Position numbers and translations under genes: made by a program. From positions 40,051,842 to 40,115,841 of the forward strand of contig CM068587.1 in assembly GCA_035048485.1 (NCBI GenBank): 64,000 bases of DNA, written 5' to 3'. Of the stretch, positions 20,759 through 33,600 are shown piece after piece (the stretch's first letter is position 1; the number at the start of each line of letters is the position of its first letter). The notes under the pieces were generated by a model. The model was not told the origin of the DNA and did no database searches. It saw nothing but the letters and a program-made list of their open reading frames with translations. The DNA is from Pteria penguin. Lineage: Eukaryota > Mollusca > Bivalvia > Pterioida > Pteriidae.

Positions 20759-23700
20759 CTGCAAATACAAAAATACAATCATGTAATCCTAATTATACAA
20801 TGCTGTTAACTACATGTACCTATAATAACAATCTACGTGTGAAGCATACCTATGCCTTATGAACTTAGGCACCCACACCATGTATTCCTTATTTTAGGGA
20901 AACTGTCTACCCAAATAATCAACTTACATCAAACAGCTCCAGATAAATTTAACAAGGATTTGTCACTCCTTTGTATTTCATATACTAAGTGTAGCTCAGA
21001 CATGGTAACGCTAAAATTTCATTCATCGTTATCATTGGTGTCCTAAGATGTCATCACAGCTACATAGCTCTTAAATGTAGTGCCACTCCATTAAGTAATG
21101 TTAATATATACCAGGTAATTTCAGGGTTATTGGCGGAGTATACTCTGTTAACAAACCTTTTATTACACATTTCCACTGCCACATTTTATTCAGTGGCCTC
21201 CTAATCGTGAACTTGAACATTTCATTATTAAATCAATGATTCTGTATTTACAGCTGACATGTTTATTTACAAATGTAAAGTTATAACGATACATGTACAG
21301 ATGTGCCCTGGCTTATACAGTGAGGGTTTATGAATTACTAAAAGCCCATGTAATCTTTAGAGAGAGTATAGCAAAAACATTATAAATGAAAATTAGGTTA
21401 CAAGTATAATAAATCTGATTCCATCATGAGTCTAACAATAAATTAACAGCTTGCATTTTATATTTTGTGTAGTGCTAAGGAAAATTAAAAAGTTTCAAAT
21501 CATGTAATTAATAATACAAAAGTACTGGTAGCTTGATTTTGGAGGTGGGACATAAAAGCCATGTGTATCATCTGATAATAATACTCTAGTGCTGAATAGC
21601 AAGGGGTTTGTCGAAAGATTGTTACACGAGACTGAGACATGACTGACAATGGAATCCCCAGTTGTCAAATTGTTTTCGATGATAAAAAATTTGTTCCGAA
21701 ATCGAGAAATTTTGTGAAATTTCACTTGATCGTTAGATTTAGTAGCTCAGACATGGTAACGCTGTTGTTATATCATAAGACATCATTAGGTGTCCTAAGC
21801 TACTGTCATCACAGCTACCTCACAATAGTTAATGTATCTTCTCACACATTTCATACCCCATGCTGGATATCAGACTATGGTTTGGCAAGTTTACAATTAT
21901 TTACAACTGCCTTTTAATCTTATCTCAACAATGAAAGCAGGAAGTTACCATCAATGAAAGCAACAGCCTTAATGGTATGGGGACTGAACCTAAGTCAGCT
22001 GAGCAGCATGGTTAGTGTTTGCACTTGCACCATGTATGTGATGAATCAACTTGTTAAAAACAAATCTGAATGATTCATACAGAACATTCTCTAATCACCA
22101 TCACGTGTTACAATGCCAAGGCATGATGTTCACAATAATTACATTATTGCAAGATGCATATACAAATTTTTCACCAAGACATAAACACCAGTATAAAGAT
22201 GAAATTGGCTGCGTGTTCAAATTGTATTATTCGTGTACTTTATCATATGACTATTGAGAAAACTGAAGAAATTCATATTACTGTTAAAGAAATTTGTTAA
22301 GAAAATTCCCAAATCCTTACAACAAAAAGACTCTAATAATTCTTGCTGGGAGCCAATTACAGAAGAAACCGACTCGGGACAGTGTAAGGAAGAGAACATT
22401 TTTTTTTTTTTGATAACTGTGCTCAGACATGGTAACGCTGTTGTTATATCATAAGACATCATTAGGTGTCCTAAGCTACTGTCATCACAGCCAGTCTAAT
22501 AATACACTATATTCTATATGTTTATGATGTACTCAATAGGTGGTAACAGTGTCAACAGCATCACCTAATTAAAGTGTGTCTACAGGATTATTCATCGGAT
22601 AATGAGAAATCAGAATAAGTCATACACTTCTCATGCCTGTCACCCTGTTACAGTTGGCAACACAGAATGTGTACTTTGTCTCGTAACGTATCAGCATTTT
22701 TAAAACATGAAGATTATGATGATGAACACCAAGTATTACCTTATGCATCAGACACAGAAAATGGATCCAAAACTTTTCCATAGTTTTTTACTTAACAGAA
22801 CACTATACATATTTGTATTCGATTTTCATTTCTTTCTTTTTTCTTTTTGATATATTGCCTCATATCTATGACTGTATCGATGTCAAAAGAGGCCATCTTG
22901 GATTTAAATTAAGCACTAAGATGTCATTATGGCTACATCAATTCTCTTCAAAATTTGCATTTAAAAATAAGATTTAAGTAGGAACTCTCTTTCCTAAAAA
23001 GCAAGAGGTCAACAAACACTCCATTTATGTCACTCACAGACATAAGTTAGAACTAGAATCAATCTTAAAAATAGTGATTCAATAAACATTATGTATGCCT
23101 AATAATTCACACGCACATGTTATATATATTCCAATGAAGTTATTTACCTACTGAATCATATGATCAGTAATTTCCCAAGATCAGTTCTATTACACCTATA
23201 GGCAGCCAAAATATTTGCTAACTCAACAGAATTCACACTGACTTCAAACAGTATCAAGCTGTGTTTATATTGCAACTTCATACCATATCAAGTTGCATGT
23301 GGATATGAAAGAACCGATCTTAAGAATTTACTGATACAATCAAGTAATACACCGATCCACTTTTCAGCATAGAAAGCGATGTTTTGAGGACTTTTGATTG
23401 TTATGCTTATGACGTCATAATAAAATGTCCGACTTGTCCAACCTTGTGTGATGTCATCACAGTCGTATTTTGTGCTAAAATGCTTAAATATTTCCCCCTA
23501 TATTTCTGGGAGCATTAATCAGTGTAGCTCAGACTTGGTAACGCTGAAGTTTTATTCATCCTCATCATTGGTGTCCTAAGATGTCATCATGGCTACATCA
23601 ATTTCATTCAAAGTTTTTTGTTTGCTTCAAGTAAGAACATTTCATTAAAGGTAAACAGCTAACAAGCACAACATGTAAAGACCTACATACTATTTCATCA

Positions 23701-26700
23701 CCTTTTATATCATTTCCTCACTATTACATGTACAACCAAACTAATGGGGTAACTTAGAGCCGATATCGATATTCAAATACATGTGGTTTCTAAATAATCG
23801 CTACAAACGTTTTATTTTGATAAAATTTGTACATTCAAACAATGAGAATCAAAATTGACAAGATCATGTCATCAACATAACATCATCACCGGTACTAAGT
23901 GAGCAACCAAAAGTAATTCATGATTTTTAAAAACTTCTTCATAACCAAAACCAGAGGCACAATTCAAAAACATTCACGCTGTAAAGATACCATAACTGTT
24001 AGAAATGAAATGAAATTTGATTTTTCATGGAGAAATTACTGTCTTCATTCAATCTTTTACAAACTTCAATTCTTTCTTAATTACCTATCATAAAGTTTAT
24101 CTAGATTTGTTAAGAAGAAACCCACATTTCATGTTTTAAAATATCTATATCTACTATATCTTCAGAAGATGAATTGGTGGTAATTTATTTTGATTCAATA
24201 ACCTAATGAAAGCTATTCTAGCTCAGACATGGTAACGCTGTTGTTATATCATAAGACATCATTAGGTGTCCTAAGCTACTGTCATCACAGCCAGTCTAAT
24301 AATACAGTATAATCTATATGTTTATGATGTACTCAATCAGGTGGTAACTGTATCAACAGCATCACCTATCTAAAATGTGTCTACAGGACTATTTATTTGA
24401 TAATGAAAAATCAGAATAAGTCATACAAGTTTTATCCCTGTCGCTCTAAGATGTTATAGTCGGATACACAGAATGTATATTTTGTCTCATAACATGCATC
24501 AGAGTTTTTAAAACATGAAGATAAGGATGAACACCAAGTATTACCTTATGCATCAGACACAGAAAATGGATCCAAAAAAGTTTTTTACTTAACAGAACAC
24601 TATACATATTTGTATCTGATTTTCATTTCTTTCTTTTGTTTTTTTTTTTTAAATATATTGCCTCTAAACCTATGGCTGTATGGATGTCAAAAGAGACCAT
24701 CTTGGATTTGATATAAGCACTAATGATGTTTTGTACCATATGCTTCAATATTTCCCCCTATATTTCTGTAAGCATTAATCAGTGTAGCTCAGACTTGGTA
24801 ACGCTGAAGTTTTATTCATCCTCGTCATTGGTGTCCTAAGATGTCATCATGGCTATACCAATCTTCTTCAAAAATTTACATTTAAAAATAAGATTCAAGT
24901 AGGAACTCTCTTCCCTAAAAAGCAAGGGTCAACAAACACTCCATTTATGTCACTCACAGACATAAGTTAGAACTAGAATCAATCTTAAAAATAGTGATTC
25001 AATAAACACTATGTATATTCAATCATTTACACACACGTTATATATTCCAATGAAGTTATTTACTTACTGAATCATATCAGTAATCTCTTAAGATCAATTC
25101 TATTACACCTATACACATGTATGCAGCCAAAATATTTCTAATTTAACAGAATTCCAATCCACTTTGTCATCATATGCGTGAAATAATCGTGGAGTGACGT
25201 AAAACAATAATCAATCACATTGACTTCAAACAGTATCAAGCTGTGTTTATATTGTGACTTCATACCATATAAAGTTGCATGTGGATATCAAAGAACCGAT
25301 ATTCAGAATTTACTGATACAATCAAGTAATTGTATCGTTTCTAGAGCACTAGCCATATGGGTCTCTCTAGAGACCATCTTGAATATAAATTAAACAATAA
25401 TAATATTTTGCCCCATATGCTTAAATATTTCCCCCTATATTTATGGGAGCATTAATCAGTGTAGCTCAGACTTGGTAACGCTGAAGTTTTATTCATCCTC
25501 ATCATTGGTGTCCTAAGATGTCATCATGGCTACATCAATTTCATTCAAAATTTTTATTTGCTTCAAGTAAGAACATTTCATTAAAGGTAAACAGCTATCA
25601 AGCACAACATGTACAGACTACATACTATTACATCACCTTTTATATCATTTCCTCACTAATACATGTACAACCAAACTAATGGGGTAACTTAGAACCGATA
25701 TCGATATTCAAATACATGTGGTTTCTCAATAATCACTAAAAATATTTTGTTTTGATCCAGTTTTCACATTCAAACTACATGTAAGAGAATCAAATTTGAC
25801 AAGATTATGTCATCATCATCATCACCAGTAAATGAGCAACCAAAAGTAATTTATGATCTTTAAAAAGTTCCTCATGACCAAAACCAGAGGCACAATTCAA
25901 AAACATTCACACTGTAAGCATATCATAGCTGATAGAAATGAAATTAAATTTGAATTTTTATGGAGAAATTGCTGCCTTCTTTCAATATTTTATAAACTTC
26001 AAATCTTTCTAAATTACCTATCATAAAGTTTATCTAGACTGTTAAGAAGAAACCCACATTTCACTTTTTACTCTATCTACAGAAGATGAATTGGAAGTAA
26101 TTTATTTAGATTTGATAAACTAATGAAAGCTATTCCAGCTCAGACATGGTAACGCTGCTGTTATATCATAAGACATCATTAGGTATCCTAAGCTACTGTC
26201 ATCATAGCTAGATTTTACATCCCCTCTCCAATGTCATTCTGCTATTATTTTCTGAGGACCTATTTATGAGTATTTAATGACTTATACCTTCAGATAAATG
26301 TATTACAGACGCACACAAGTAATGCAATTCATCTGAATTGGCAGTGACGTCTAGTATTTCAGAATATAGAAACGGAGTAACATCTTTACCTTGTAATATT
26401 TGAGTACAGCAAGCTTGACCTTCTTCTTCTTGTGCTTGTTCTTCTTTGGAGTGGTGTAATTCTTCTTCTTCCTTTTCTTGGCACCTCCTCTCAATCGGAG
26501 CACCAAGTGAAGGGTAGATTCTTTCTGAATGTTGTAGTCCGATAAGGTACGTCCATCTTCAAGCTGCTTACCAGCAAAAATCAACCTCTGTTGATCAGGA
26601 GGAATACCTACGTGATAAATGACATACATACTTATGTCCTCCAAAGTACTGCATCTTGTGTGAAACGATAGACATTATAATTTTGTACAACTACAAACAC

Positions 26701-28176
26701 ATGGGTAAATAAAGTGTTTTGGTTGAATTTGAATGATTTGATGACAGAGCCCATAATAGTGTATCGCAAAGTTTTGCACCCTTTCTTTGGAACTTATCTT
26801 ACATAATGGACATCATGGTACCTACTTTCAAAGTAAGTATTGGAATATATGTCATATTTTAAAACTTTTGTTGCATTTTAGAACAAAAACCACAAATATG
26901 CGACCACAGCAATGTGACATCACATACACTCAAGCATGTTATCATTTTGTTACACAAATTCAATGGAGAATTGACTGAGTATGGTTTTATGTCTCTCCAT
27001 GATTATTTCATGTATATGGTGACAGCTAATGGAGAAATAATGCATAACTGATAACCTCAGAATGATTTATAAAATATGTGTACATCACATTGTAATTAGC
27101 TGCAAAACAAGATTCTATATATGCTATCATCAATATTTGAAAATGGTTATTGTTACATGAGAGAGCCATATTTCCCTAGCACTTCCAGTTTGTACAATGA
27201 GAATCTTGACAGATCAAGTTTGAGTATAGCCTTCAAGATTGAAGATGGAAAGTAGTCAATGATACCTGTAAAATGCTACAATAGACCATTTTACTTTCTG
27301 CCAGTATACAAAGGCAAATTTACAGCTAATTTTATATATTCTGTGAGGATTTTCCAAAAGAAATAGTATGTGATCAATGGAATCCTATAGATCATTTAAA
27401 ACCAACTGGCATTTAATATGCACAAAACAGAAAGTAATATGCATATTTTCCTTTGAAGAGTCAATAATATAATTACATACCTTCCTTGTCTTGGATCTTT
27501 GCCTTTACATTTTCAATAGTATCACTGGGCTCAACCTAGTAAATACCACCAAAAAGGCTTCAATTACAATATATGTACATTTGTATCACACTATCACAGG
27601 AATTCACACCACTTATCAATTAACAAAAACAAAAAACAACCCATCCCACCTAAAAACTATAGTGAAATCAAAATATCACACTTATTTTGTGAAACTTTGC
27701 AGTCAATTACACCAAGATATTCTTTGATTTCATTTTTTTTCAAAGTCAAATCCATGCAAAAGACCCCCCCATAAAAAAAAAAACCCTTCAGGGATTGGAA
27801 AGTAAACTTAATTAATAATTGTACCACATACTAAATGATGCAGCAGAAATTCTCCCAATTACTGGATAAGTGTGGGTAAGTGATTTATCAGTAACTGCTT
27901 ACTCACTGGTAAGTGATCAACAAAACAAAAAGGTAAAAAAAAATTTAACAAAGACTACAACACTGTAGTGTGAACTTTTTTTCAATATTTTTTTAGCCCA
28001 CTCTAAATTTCCATTCATCTTTAATCTGGTTATCACAGGATGTAAGCTTTTTCCTTTAGATTTTCTCTTCGGTAGAGAGAGGGTCTACATTATACACTAC
28101 TTAATATGGTATATATGTATAGATTTACCTCAAGTGTGATGGTCTTGCCCGTAAGGGTCTTCACAAAGATCTGCAT
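20609..28176 (-). CDS. RPS27A: RPS27A: ubiquitin-ribosomal protein S27a fusion
   Basis: Complete coding sequence in four exons: 28176-28129, 27535-27481, 26607-26390 and 20758-20609, totalling 156 residues plus stop, the usual length for this family. Residues 1-76 are ubiquitin ([16 protein letters not shown] at the start, LVLRLRGG at the end). The remainder is the S27a part, with a basic Lys/Arg stretch ([20 protein letters not shown]), a C4-type zinc ribbon (CTNAEC and CGKC) and the end [13 protein letters not shown]. In this family the precursor is cleaved after Gly76, giving free ubiquitin and a 40S subunit protein. All junctions are GT..AG. The 5.6-kb last intron carries an array of box C/D snoRNAs on the same strand, so this is also a snoRNA host gene. 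Confidence 0.97.
20991..21063 (-). ncRNA. Box C/D snoRNA copy 1, SNORD58-like, subfamily B
   Basis: On the minus strand: terminal stem GTAGCT/AGCTAC, C box TGATGA, D box CTGA. The internal guide is CTTAGGACACC and the guide before the D box is GCGTTACC. The middle (CAATGATAACGATGAATG) assigns it to subfamily B, diverged from the other B copies. It is the copy nearest the last exon. Confidence 0.85.
21742..21818 (-). ncRNA. Box C/D snoRNA copy 2, SNORD58-like, subfamily A
   Basis: Perfect GTAGCT/AGCTAC stem, TGATGA C box, CTTAGGACACC guide, C'-like TGATGTC, GCGTTACC guide and CTGA D box. The core is identical to copies 3 and 5. Confidence 0.85.
22421..22492 (-). ncRNA. Box C/D snoRNA copy 3, SNORD58-like, subfamily A
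   Basis: Same C, guide and D elements as copy 2, but the terminal stem is weaker (GC/GC only). It starts duplicated intron unit 1; its downstream flank (CAGCCAGTCTAATAATAC) is repeated after copy 5. Confidence 0.8.
22915..22936 (-). pseudogene. Remnant of a SNORD58-like copy (5' end only)
   Basis: Only the C-box end survives (plus strand CTAAGATGTCATTATGGCTAC). Flanking sequence on both sides aligns with the flanks of copy 6 at 24784, where a full snoRNA is present. About 125 bp, including the D box and both guides, is missing here, and the C box is mutated to TAATGA. Deletion after the segmental duplication is the simplest reading. Confidence 0.7.
23346..23490. repeat. Dispersed repeat shared with NEK9 intron 1
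   Basis: ATCCACTTTTCAGCA, GAGCGATGTTT-like, TTGATTG.TATGCTTA and GTCCAACC blocks occur in the same order at 36638-36790. The copy lies in unit 1 of the snoRNA array and is not seen at the matching place in unit 2. Confidence 0.6.
23524..23596 (-). ncRNA. Box C/D snoRNA copy 4, SNORD58-like, subfamily B
   Basis: Stem GTAGC/GCTAC, C box TGATGA, guide CTTAGGACACC, C' TGATGAGG, guide GCGTTACC, D box CTGA. It is identical to copy 7 through the core. Confidence 0.88.
24219..24292 (-). ncRNA. Box C/D snoRNA copy 5, SNORD58-like, subfamily A
   Basis: Core identical to copies 2 and 3. It starts duplicated intron unit 2, about 1.8 kb from copy 3. Confidence 0.82.
24784..24856 (-). ncRNA. Box C/D snoRNA copy 6, SNORD58-like, subfamily B
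   Basis: Like copy 4, with one substitution in the central loop and a shortened terminal stem (TAGC/GCTA). It is the intact counterpart of the remnant at 22915. Confidence 0.85.
25172..25216 (+). mobile_element. SINE 3' tail fragment
   Basis: CATATGCGTGAAATAATCG then GTGACGTAAAACAATAATC, matching the tail of the 43112 SINE. It is inserted in unit 2 of the snoRNA array. Confidence 0.55.
25461..25533 (-). ncRNA. Box C/D snoRNA copy 7, SNORD58-like, subfamily B
   Basis: All elements are as in copy 4 (GTAGC/GCTAC stem, TGATGA, both guides, CTGA). Its flanks also match those of copy 4. Confidence 0.88.
26137..26210 (-). ncRNA. Box C/D snoRNA copy 8, SNORD58-like, subfamily A variant
   Basis: C box TGATGA and D box CTGA are intact. 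The internal guide is CTTAGGATACC, so one C-G pair with 28S becomes a U-G wobble. It is the copy closest to exon 3 (180 nt from its donor), the first in transcription order. Confidence 0.78.
26390..26607 (-). CDS. RPS27A: RPS27A coding exon 3 (ubiquitin end, basic start of S27a)
   Basis: Begins [19 protein letters not shown], includes the LRLRGG|AK processing site, and ends at KYYK|GTAAAG. Confidence 0.97.
27481..27535 (-). CDS. RPS27A: RPS27A coding exon 2
   Basis: [18 protein letters not shown], phase 0 in and phase 1 out; acceptor ACTAG, donor GTATGT. Confidence 0.96.
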
Positions 28177-28189
28177 GTTGGCTGATTAC
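28129..28189 (-). CDS. RPS27A: RPS27A exon with start codon
   Basis: Acceptor AAATGCAG, 13 nt of 5' UTR, then ATG at 28176-28174 coding [16 protein letters not shown] and a GTAAAT donor. The start is fixed by the ubiquitin N terminus. Confidence 0.95.
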
Positions 28190-30415
28190 CTGCATTTAAA
28201 TACAAAATGTTTTTGTTATGTATTGACTTCTCCAGAGTATGAAATTTCAGAATAATAAGATGATTTTGAACTCTACCCTTCTTGATAAAAAATAAATTTT
28301 TCAAAAATCTACTGGTATTATTTAAGAACAATTCCTCACTAGGGTGAAATATTATCAAAATTCTCGATGCAAAAGGCCAAGGCCTTCCATTTGGAATAAG
28401 GAAAATCCTTTGTCAAATCAGACATACTGGTATCCTCCAGTTGTTACTTGAAGGAAAGTCTGAAATACTAGACAACCTCTATTTTGAGAAAAAAAAAAGG
28501 GTTTTTTCTAGAACTAATATAAAGACAACTTGGAATTTTGATCTGAAACTGAAAAGTGCAAATTTTCGTGGTCCACAATGGTATTAAGAAGTGGACAATT
28601 TTCAGCAACAGTTGAGAAGTTTACAGTCACTTACATCTAGAATATTTTGTATCAAAATAAACAGAAATGGCAACTGCAAATAAAAACTATTCCTTATGAG
28701 TTTCAGACAAAAACAAAAACCTTAGCTTTTGTAAATGCATGTAAATCATAATGTATTTAATGATTATCCAGAGTTCTTAAAAAGTGTCAGTTTTATCAGA
28801 TTGTCCGATGAAATTTATGAAGGAGCAATAAAAAATATGAAAAATCTGTGTCTTAGTCGGACCTAATATCTGATATGTGACTTTTTCGTAATGTCCGTTT
28901 CCAAACAAATCTGTATCACAAATTTCTAATATATCTGAACCACTTTTCTTCGTCTTGCAAACGTTTTTTCAAGTGTTCTTTGACTATGCAGGCATTTGTT
29001 TCAGTTAGATACGATTGAAATGGCCTCTGCATGGCCTATCAAAGTAACAGAATACAGAAGGGAGGAAGAGGAGAATAGTGAACGAGGGGAGGATGTTGTC
29101 AATATGGTGGATGGCAGTATTCCTTTACTGGATGATGGTGTCTGGGGAGAAGATGTCGTTGTCTAGGATGCTGGTATGAGATGAAAGAATGGGGGTGTGA
29201 GAGGGGAGGATAGGGGTGTCAATGTAGAGGGTTGTGTGATAGCCAGTGAAAAAGAATGGGAAACTAACAGTGAAAATGAATAACCAGAGGAAGAAATTGG
29301 ACAAAGCTAAAGTCAAATTATTCTAGAATATGAAACTGAATGTGAAAATTTGTGATTTTATAAAATTAAATGTATAATTTTTGTTTTTGATAAAATTATC
29401 AAATACCGTCATAGTTTTCTTTGCAAATCCAAAAATTAGAGAAAATTATTTAGTCTGATAAAAATTTGTCCTGTCTCATAAAATTCACAAAGTTATCAGA
29501 GCGAATGTTTTCAAGAGGTATGATCAACCGTCTCTCAAAACAGACATGGTCTTGAATTTGAAAGACAATTTCTCATGTGATGTCAACATACCAAAAAGTG
29601 CCACATTTTCGTACAGGTTTGTGTTCCGACAAAAAGTCTGTACAAAACTGACTGAATTGTCAACAAACCTGGAATAATATTGTCAAATCATTTACACCTG
29701 GGGCTTGTTCAACAGCGCGAGTGCCCGGTCTGCTACCGAGTACCCGTTACCTGAACGAGCGATCTCACTGTAGCACTAGCGAGCGCTCGCGATACACTAT
29801 CGTCAGGGTTTCACATAGAAATGACGAAGCTGCAATTGGAGGCTTCTAATTTTATTCTATTTTTTTTATTATTTTAATTAATTTATTACTATAATTACCA
29901 TTAAAAATATTATTTTCTTTATTATTATCATTTAAAAGTAACTTTATTCTCATCAGCGCTCACTTTCGTTCAAGAACATTAAAATTCTAGCAAGGTGCAC
30001 AGTAGGCGCTCTCAATATTGAACACACCCCTGATTGAGGGTTTGGGGACTTTAACAGTTAAGGCAAAAGATTTGCAATCAGAATTGGTATACATATATTG
30101 AATACGAGGTTTCCAAACTATAACTTTACCACGGTTTAAGTATTGTGCAAGTTTAAGCTCTAATTAGACTAACGTCCTTCAATGAAATATAAGCAAGGTG
30201 TCCATTCGTGCAAAAGCATGCATTCCCATGCTTTCCCTTCAGGGAGGTAACTCCTTACACCACGTGTTTAGAAATCAACATTATCTAACTAATTCTTAAA
30301 ATCTATCCCTTATAATAATCATAAAACCTCATGTTTACTATTAACATGAAAGAAATATACAGTCAAAATCTACTTTTAACTTAAAATAAGGAAATAAGGT
30401 GAGAGAGACTCGTAC
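28190..30415 (-). other. Probable RPS27A first intron
   Basis: If the TOP exon at 30451 is right, this is intron 1. It is AT-rich except for a GC-rich patch at about 29710-29810 that includes the palindromic GCGAGCGCTCGC. An unassigned 48-codon ORF lies on the plus strand at 29020-29166. No snoRNA signature was found. Confidence 0.45.
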
Positions 30416-30451
30416 GTTTGCCCGCATGCAATGGCGGATGTAAGAAAAAGG
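30416..30451 (-). promoter_or_regulatory. RPS27A: Probable RPS27A non-coding first exon with 5' TOP tract
   Basis: The minus strand reads CCTTTTTCTTACATCCGCC, a C followed by an unbroken pyrimidine tract, then ends CGGGCAAAC|GTACGA. This is the 5' terminal oligopyrimidine start typical of ribosomal protein mRNAs, which links translation to mTOR signalling in animals. Position and donor are inferred from sequence alone. Confidence 0.45.
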
Positions 30452-30552
30452 ACAATAACTAAGTTGAACGTAATTTACCTCAATCCAAGATATTTCGTTC
30501 AACCACAGTAACTTCGTCGTTTGAGATATCGTTATTATTTTGATTGATTGAT

Positions 30553-30603
<51 letters not shown>

Positions 30604-33600
30604 TCTACTTTTTTTATTTCTCTTTTTCATATTCTTTTGAATTTTATTTGAATTGAACAATTCTATTTTGAATTTATTACTGTCAAAGTTTAAACAAGGA
30701 CTTGCATAATATTTTCCGAATTTATGAAACATTTCACTACAAAAACACACGTGTGAATTTTTACTAAAAGCTAACCCCCCCCCCCCCCCCAAAAATAAAA
30801 AAAAAAGAATACGCATATATGATACCAGAGACATATATACATGTGTATATATGTGTATATATGTCTATGATGATACCATCTTAATTTTCAAATGTAATAT
30901 AATCATAAAAGTCTACTAAGTAATACAAAATATTCGCTCCACTTAAATTAGTCATAATCTCTTGCCCCTGTCATACAGTAAGGTTTCCTATCCTCAGATT
31001 TACGGGTCTCAGTTTGTGATTATAACAGACATCAATAGAAATGGGATTTTAAAGGAAAGTTTGGACTACAACTGGAATTAACAAGGAGGAGGGAAAATAT
31101 TATCTGGCAGTACCGATTGTACAATACTGATAAAATAAAACGACAATTGTTTGGGTAAATACATGAATATTTAGAAAAAAAATGATACCGTCAACAACGA
31201 TTTTACAAAATAAATCATGTTATTTTCAAAAGGTTTGATTGGCTAATCATCATCAGACACGGGCCGTAGGAATCGGGGGAAAGCCCCCTCCCTCCTCCTT
31301 TTTTTATCACGTTACCAAACGGTGCAATGAAAATAACATCGAAGAAAAAAAAAGACAATGCATCATTTCCGTTGCATCTACATACATTTTGTGTAGATGT
31401 CAAGAAGTGAAATTTAACATGTACATGTATTTATTGATCATTAATGTATCACATGACGGTAGTGGATGTAGGGGCGGAGGGATCGTTCGCCCTCTAAAAT
31501 AGAAGAAGAAGGAGGAGGAGATGATGATGATGATGGATGATGATGAAGATGAAGAAGACGAAGAAGAAAAAGAAGAGAGAGAGACCTTTATAAGCAACTG
31601 TCTATGCCACAGACAAGAATACGATAATTGTACATCTACTAGACTTCTTCAGGTCATTTCGGCTAGACTTTGGGGTTTTCCAACCCTCCCCTTTCCTGGT
31701 TGAAAAGCAATCATGACAGGTCGCAAACCCCTTATCAACGTCAAAAATCTCGGTCTACAAATGCTTCTGGACTGTTCACTAGATATAATGTACGTGACTA
31801 GAGATGATAGTTGATTTTGCACTGCAGCTGAGACAGATTAATTAGAAAGTCGGGTATGACAAAATCCACCACAGGTATGCCCGGAATAACATCACAAAAT
31901 GCTTCGATTACACGACGGCTGTGGTACTGAATTTCTGTAAATTTATGCCCTAAAATCGTCAAACTTCAGGAGATTCCAGGAGGCTATGCCCCCTAGCTCC
32001 TCTTCCCTCTCCCCATCAAAGGCCAGCCTTGGAACTGCTGGGAACCTCAACGGTCCCCAGAGCCCTCGCAAACCTGGATCCGCCCCTGTATAAAACATAT
32101 CGCAAAGGCATGGGTTCGATTCCAACTGCGATATACAATTGACTAATTAAACTTATTTATTACAGTATTTGTGATTCTAACAAGAGACATATACTATCTA
32201 TATGTTTTCTCAAAATGTCTCTCATTTTTCGGCACTTTTATTAAGATTTACAAGTAACTTCGGCAGCTGGAATCGCTTTCACCCTACCCATTTATATATT
32301 GAGCAAAGTGTAAAACATACCCATTCTTTTACTGACGAAGAGTGACGATTTATTCCACATAAACTTTTGCGTAATATGCAATGAAAGGTGTTGTATTAAA
32401 AATGACACCAGATAAAAATTTCCCTATCATTTGCCAAGGCTTGCAATCAGTTTTTGCATTCCAGATTCTAGCGCAAAAAATATCTTCACTTGTAATCTCC
32501 ACATGTATACGTTTTACCTATTCATATATTTTGTGATTAGAAATATACCCATTGATATATATTTGAAGGGAAACTGATACCCATTAATATTTTGGGAGGC
32601 AAAGTATACCGCATTCCAACCGCATGTCTGTATATGCCTATATATAGGAAGTTAACCCCCCCCCTCCACACACACACACACACTCTTTCCCTTTCCTCAC
32701 AGTCTCTGTAATGGCCTAGGGTGTATAAAATAAGTTGTTTATAAGTCTTTTGTAGTGGCGGATCTAGGATTTTAGACAGTTATACATGTCTGATATATGT
32801 ATCGTATCAATATTAATCAAAAGAATCCATATGTCTTCCGACTTAGACTTGCTCAAATCTCTGTGCTAAAAGTGGATTTATTAATAATGTCCCTTATATG
32901 TAATCCTGCTCGTATCATACTGCATTCTCTAAAATCTGTGTTTTCACAATATCTTAAGTATCGTAGGGAGCACAGAACAGCGAATTATTATTAATGAAAA
33001 CAGAACATATAGACTTGAGCAAGTTTGTATAAACGAATGTTCTTAAGTCGAAATGATCCTGTGTATTTCAATCATTGGCAGTGTCTGCATATGCGACTGT
33101 AGTGCATCTAGTCAAAGGTGATATAAATGTAATATCCGAATATAGGACAAGGTTCTATTAAATTACTTCCAAAGTTGATAGTTCTTAAACCATTAAAATA
33201 TGTGTATATATGTCTCTGACCATAATTCTATTTTACATAGTTGAAAAACTTCTCAGCATTAACTATGCCTCTGCGACAAGTGTTTCAAGTCTTTTGTCGA
33301 TATAAAAGGGTTATTTTCAATTCTGTACAATTTAATTTGTACATATACACCCCGTCACCTACATAGAATTTGCTGGTCATGTTTAATTTTAGAATTCACA
33401 TAAATCCACTTCCAAACTTACTCTGGTACAAATCACAGAAACAAATCTATAGTTTTCCTGATTTCACCCTAAAGAGGCGATTTTGGATTAATCTTTTTCA
33501 TTCATTATAAAACAACCCCTGAATTTGTTTAAGACTTTGAAGATAACTTTCATAAATAAGAATTAACGATGCGATTTTTATATAACTTTACAAATATGAA

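Noticed and set aside
27050..27140. Possible extra C/D snoRNA in RPS27A intron 2 (TGATGAT and CTGA on the minus strand, about 78 nt apart)
   Set aside because: No terminal stem next to the boxes and no guide with recognisable rRNA complementarity; AT-rich sequence gives such matches by chance.
29020..29166. 48-codon acidic plus-strand ORF starting MASAWPIKVTEYRREEEE
   Set aside because: Short, antisense within the probable RPS27A first intron, with no supporting signals; kept only as a note.
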